Positions 60,701 through 64,000 of a stretch of 64,000 nt of DNA are shown here, piece after piece. How positions within the stretch are numbered: position 1 is the first letter of the stretch; each line of letters opens with the position of its first letter. Made by a program: the position numbers and the translations under genes. The stretch is from Tetradesmus obliquus (lineage: Eukaryota > Chlorophyta > Chlorophyceae > Sphaeropleales > Scenedesmaceae), in NCBI GenBank assembly GCA_030272155.1, contig CP126196.1:4030001-4094000 (forward strand), given 5' to 3'. The notes under the pieces are model-generated. The model saw nothing but the letters and a program-made list of their open reading frames with translations. It had not been told where the DNA came from and searched no databases.

Positions 60701-62758
60701 AGTGGCTGACAGCCACAAATTGAACATTTTAGTCAGCTTCATCATCTGCGTGTCGTGCCGTCTTCTGCTGCCTGTGCCCCTGCAGGCTGCTGGCCTTTGG
60801 CGTGAGCGGGCTGAGCGTGATCTCTGACAGCTTGTCTGCCATCAAGTATGCCAAGGTGACGCCCATCAGGGACGAGAACGGCCTGGCCGTGGACTTCAAG
60901 GTGAGGCGCAGCCTTGCTCATTATGGAAGGTAATCCTTCCGACTTTGCTGTAGCCAAATGTTTCTGCACGAACCTAACCAACGCAGCTTTGTGGGCATGA
61001 TACGTTGTGCATATGCAGTTTTCGTCAGCAGCCAACCAGAGCATGAGCTCATGTTTCACACTGCTTTCATTGTGCCGCGCAAAGGTGGAGGATGAGTTCC
61101 CCAAGTACGGCAACGATGACGCGCTGGCCACCTGGGTGGCTGAGCAATTGATGTAACTGCCTTTGTTGTTTTTCCACTGCTGTGCAGGTGGAGGGTGAGT
61201 TCCCCAAGTACGGCAACAATGACGACACCGTGGACGCGCTGGCCACCTGGGTGGCAGAGCAATGCATATGATAACAACTGCCTTTGTTGTTTTTCAATGC
61301 TGTGCAGGTGGAGGGTGAGTTCCCCAAGTACGGCAATGACGATGACACCGTGGACGCGCTGGCTACTTGGGTGGCGGAGCGCTTCAGCAGCCACCTGCAG
61401 AGCCAGAAGACGTACCGCAACAGCATTCCCACGCTCAGCGTGCTCACCATCACCAGCAACGTGGTGTACGGCAAGAAGACAGGTGCGGGCTATAGCCGGG
61501 GTAGTAGCAATCGATGTGGGTGTCTGTGTGTGGGCGAGGCAGCAACGTGCGCGTTTTCATGCTTGGAACACCTGCAGATTCACAGCAACTGCTACCATCA
61601 TAAGCATGCTGTGTTGACGGAATGCGTGGCATCAGCAAACCTTTGTCGGTGTTTATACTTGGTGCTGCAGACAACACTGTAGGCTCTTGACTACACCTGC
61701 CACACCGCTGTTGTTGGCGTCATTGTCAGCAGCATGCTGCAGCACCTGCAACACTCTCCCATGCCACTTGTGCCCTATTGTCACCGCTGTTCTGTGCCAT
61801 TGCTGCTGCTGCTGCTGCTTTTACTGCCACCAATCAGGCTCCACCCCCGACGGCCGCCAGCGCGGCGTGCCCTTTGCCCCAGGGGCCAACCCGATGCACG
61901 GCCGTGATGCTTCCGGCGCGCTGGCCAGCCTCAACAGTGTGGCCAAGATTCCCTATGTGCGCTGCCTGGACGGCGTCTCCAACACTTTCAGCATGGTGCC
62001 CTCGGTGAGTGGCAGCCTTTGAAGTATAGACAGTTTTTATGGTAGGAGGTGTGAAGGCGCATGGGGTGTCCTCAATCACACACACACACACACACACACA
62101 CGCACGCACGCACGCACGCACGCACGCTTGGTGGATTGGATGTGGCAGGCGCCTGGCGGCGGCGGCCCAGCTGAGGTGGGTCGTGGCGACAGCGAGGAGC
62201 TGCGCGGTCAACATGTCCACCGTGCTGGACGGCTGAGCAACATACCATGCTCACCTGCTTTCTTTTTGCACCCACCTGCATTGCTGCGAAATACCCTGCT
62301 GTGCTCTGCTGCAGATGCTGGGCCGTGGCGACACCGAGGAGCGCGCGGTCAACCTGGCCACCGTGCTGGACGGCTACTTCACCAAGGGCGGGCACCACGT
62401 GAACATCAACGTGCTGAACAGGGAGATGCTGCAGGACGCCGTGCAGGTGCGGCTTGTTGTTTGACACTAGTTACGTATGTTTCGCGTAAACATCAACGTC
62501 TCGACAGATGACAGGCAGATGCTGCAAGACACCATGAAGGTGTGTGTAGGCCACCATACATCACGCCGCAGCACCTGCTTAATGTCTGCTTTGCTCATTC
62601 TGCCAGCTGCGCTGCTGCTGCTTTGCTCTCCTCTGCAGCACCCTGAGAAGTACCCCAACTTGACCATCCGCGTGAGCGGCTACGCGGTGCACTTCACCAA
62701 GCTGACCCCCGAGCAGCAGAAGGATGTCATTGCACGCACCTTCCACGCTGAGATGTAA
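52935..62758 (+). CDS. PFL1: Pyruvate formate-lyase
   Basis: Glycyl-radical enzyme splitting pyruvate with CoA into acetyl-CoA and formate in dark anoxic fermentation. Twenty-one exons close to 817 aa: 52935-53077, 53220-53267, 53607-53703, 54369-54644, 54929-54976, 55432-55531, 55782-55867, 56306-56458, 56640-56713, 57036-57140, 57398-57518, 57783-57907, 58480-58580, 59254-59327, 59733-59852, 60217-60290, 60786-60900, 61308-61482, 61838-62004, 62315-62446, 62639-62758. The first about 60 residues are Arg/Ser/Ala-rich, a mitochondrial or plastid targeting peptide. The catalytic Cys pair (about 478-479) is in [19 protein letters not shown], and the radical Gly (about 792) in IRVSGYAV near the C-terminus. 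Activation needs a separate PFL-activating enzyme, not in this window. Many introns contain exon-edge copies. Head to head with the FkbM gene. Confidence 0.98.
53889..54368 (+). repeat. Four acceptor-side copies of PFL exon 4
   Basis: Starting after ..cag near 53889, 54010, 54120 and 54243, the first 40-90 coding bases of exon 4 ([20 protein letters not shown] and variants) recur before the full exon at 54369. The nearest copy is nearly perfect; the others carry changes and stops. Confidence 0.95.
57721..57775 (+). repeat. (CTG)n tract next to the PFL exon 12 acceptor
   Basis: About 17 CTG units followed by tgtgcag and exon 12 at 57783. Similar shorter tracts precede PFL exons 7, 8, 16 and 19. 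Confidence 0.93.
59600..59732 (+). repeat. Acceptor-side copy of PFL exon 15
   Basis: After gcag, [11 protein letters not shown] and FNEVQ repeat the start of exon 15 (59733). A shorter fragment (LDFKEV) lies near 59455. A donor-side copy of the same exon ([18 protein letters not shown]) lies at about 59927-59980, so this exon has copies on both sides. Confidence 0.92.
61084..61307 (+). repeat. Two acceptor-side copies of PFL exon 18
   Basis: Near 61084 and 61189 the start of exon 18 ([16 protein letters not shown]) recurs. The second keeps tgtgcag and the same intron end as the real exon at 61308; the unit is about 119 bases. Confidence 0.94.
62076..62128 (+). repeat. (CA)n followed by (CGCA)n microsatellite
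   Basis: Compound tract in PFL intron 19: about 12 CA units then six ACGC units. Confidence 0.96.
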
Positions 62759-64000
62759 GCACCATGCAGATGGTGTGCTGCTTGGTGAGATCTGTGCTGT
62801 TGTGCAGCGCCTGCATGCAAGCAATGGTTTGTGGCTTTGTCTTTGTCGGGGCAGTTTGCTGGCGGATGCATCAAAGGAGTCGAGTTGTACCTTGTACTCA
62901 TGCTGGGCTTTGGGATGTTGGGTGCCTTCTGCCCCACTGGAACATAATGCAGAGCAGCAGCGGCAGAGGTGTGCCGGGTTGCATGCAGGAGCGTCACTGG
63001 ATGACAGCTGCACACTGGATGGCAGCTTCGACGAAAGCGGCCATCTAGCTTCAGTGAAAGCTTTGGACTGGTTTTGATGGGATGATGGCTCAGTAGGGCT
63101 GCTGTCTTATCACCGGTTTCTTTGTGGTATGCCAGCATGGCTTATCAAGGGAGGTTGTTGCTGGCAAATGCCAGCTTCGGCATTGAATAGCTTGTGCGGG
63201 TTTGCTTTGCTTCACTTGACTAGTAAAAATTTGCTCAGTCGTCTGTGTGTATGGCGTGCAAGTGCGCCTTCAGTACTTGTTTGTGGTGTCTGCTTGAGTT
63301 ATGGCTGATGTGATGCTGGCAGTAGTGCTGTGGTTGGCGAACCATGCCAATTCTGCCAGTAACAAAGAGATCATCCAAGCATGGATGGCAGCGCAACGAG
63401 GTGCTGATCTTGTGTTTGTGCACGTGCATGTCGCATGTGCCTTGCTTTTGTATTGCCGGCAGTAGCATGCAGACCAGAATGTAGATTTGTGGGTGCCTTG
63501 TGTACTGTGATTGCTGGCTTGTCTCTGTAATATGACAGTTTTAGGCATGGTAAAAGCACAACCGTTCACCTGCAAGCAATGCTGGTCCAGAAGCCCCCCT
63601 GCCCGAAGGCTCCTGGCATTCCAAGTGGGCTGTCCACGCAGGCACGTCTGTCCAGCATCATCAGCTGGCTTGTCTCTGTTGTTTGGTTTGACGGTACTCT
63701 GCAAACAGGATACTCTCCTGCAGACATGTAGCCAGGACAGATTTGTCCTGTGGCTGCAGTATCATGAGTGTGTACTTTGCTGCTGCAAGTGTTTCGAGCT
63801 TATGAACGGATGCCCGATTTGGTTTGTTGTAGCCTTCTTCTGGCTGATGCTTGGCGTGGGATCGGCCGGCACGAGTTCCTTCAAGGGACAGGTCTGCCGA
63901 AGGTGTGCTATGGGATAGCATGCATGTGATTCAGTCCTGACGGGGGTTTGTTGCATACTGCAGCATCAGCGGCATCAGCAGCGCCCCACAGATGAAAAGG
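62759..64000. other. PFL 3' flank, no further gene recognised
   Basis: Presumably holds the PFL 3' UTR; a TGTAA occurs near 63527. Open frames (for example 63511-63918) have no ATG-supported family match. The next gene probably starts beyond the window. Confidence 0.45.

Noticed and set aside
52935-62758. Bacterial contamination or recent transfer as origin of PFL
   Set aside because: Twenty spliceosomal introns, a targeting extension and the same intron decay pattern as neighbouring genes show a resident nuclear gene.

Overview
The window is nuclear DNA of a green alga, most likely a core chlorophyte (Chlorophyceae or Trebouxiophyceae). The reasons are: genes cut into many small exons by GT-AG introns, with several GC-AG introns; very many CAG/CTG microsatellites; plastid- or mitochondrion-like N-terminal extensions; a eukaryotic pyruvate formate-lyase with spliced exons; and algal secreted protein families. 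No bacterial, organellar, tRNA or rRNA features were seen.

Layout, left to right: an unrecognised exon (116-268); TFIIH subunit TFB4/p34 (+, 2391-4307); a plastid-type Mpv17/PMP22 membrane protein (+, 4888-7921); a repeat-rich intergenic stretch with an inverted-repeat cluster; an unrecognised Gln/Ala-rich protein (-, 12604-9932) whose upstream DNA is made of satellites; an SGNH-hydrolase-like secreted or type II membrane protein (-, 18380-14226); acylaminoacyl peptidase (+, 18962-27774); PP1 phosphatase catalytic subunit (+, 29098-32054); exosome subunit RRP41 (+, 33473-35945); a secreted Cys-rich/LRR protein (+, 37017-41097); a berberine-bridge-type flavin oxidase (-, about 46542-42040); an FkbM methyltransferase with an N-terminal anchor (-, 51699-47692); and pyruvate formate-lyase (+, 52935-62758). 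Two pairs are head to head and share upstream DNA (SGNH/APEH and FkbM/PFL). The genes do not form a pathway; this is an ordinary mixed neighbourhood of housekeeping and extracellular genes.

Exon models were rebuilt by hand from splice signals and reading phase. They close exactly in frame for SGNH (7 exons, 766 aa), APEH (12, 878 aa), PP1 (8, 308 aa), RRP41 (5, 246 aa), LRR (3, 1073 aa), Mpv17 (3, 317 aa) and PFL (21, 817 aa). TFB4, BBE, FkbM and the Gln/Ala-rich gene are incomplete in places.

The outstanding feature is a window-wide pattern. Introns are stuffed with truncated tandem copies of the neighbouring exon edges. Copies of an exon's 5' edge with its acceptor always lie upstream of the full exon. 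Copies of an exon's 3' edge with its donor always lie downstream. More than 40 such copies occur across seven genes on both strands. This is what repeated tandem duplication across splice junctions would leave if splicing hides each event, and it suggests a way introns grow in this lineage.
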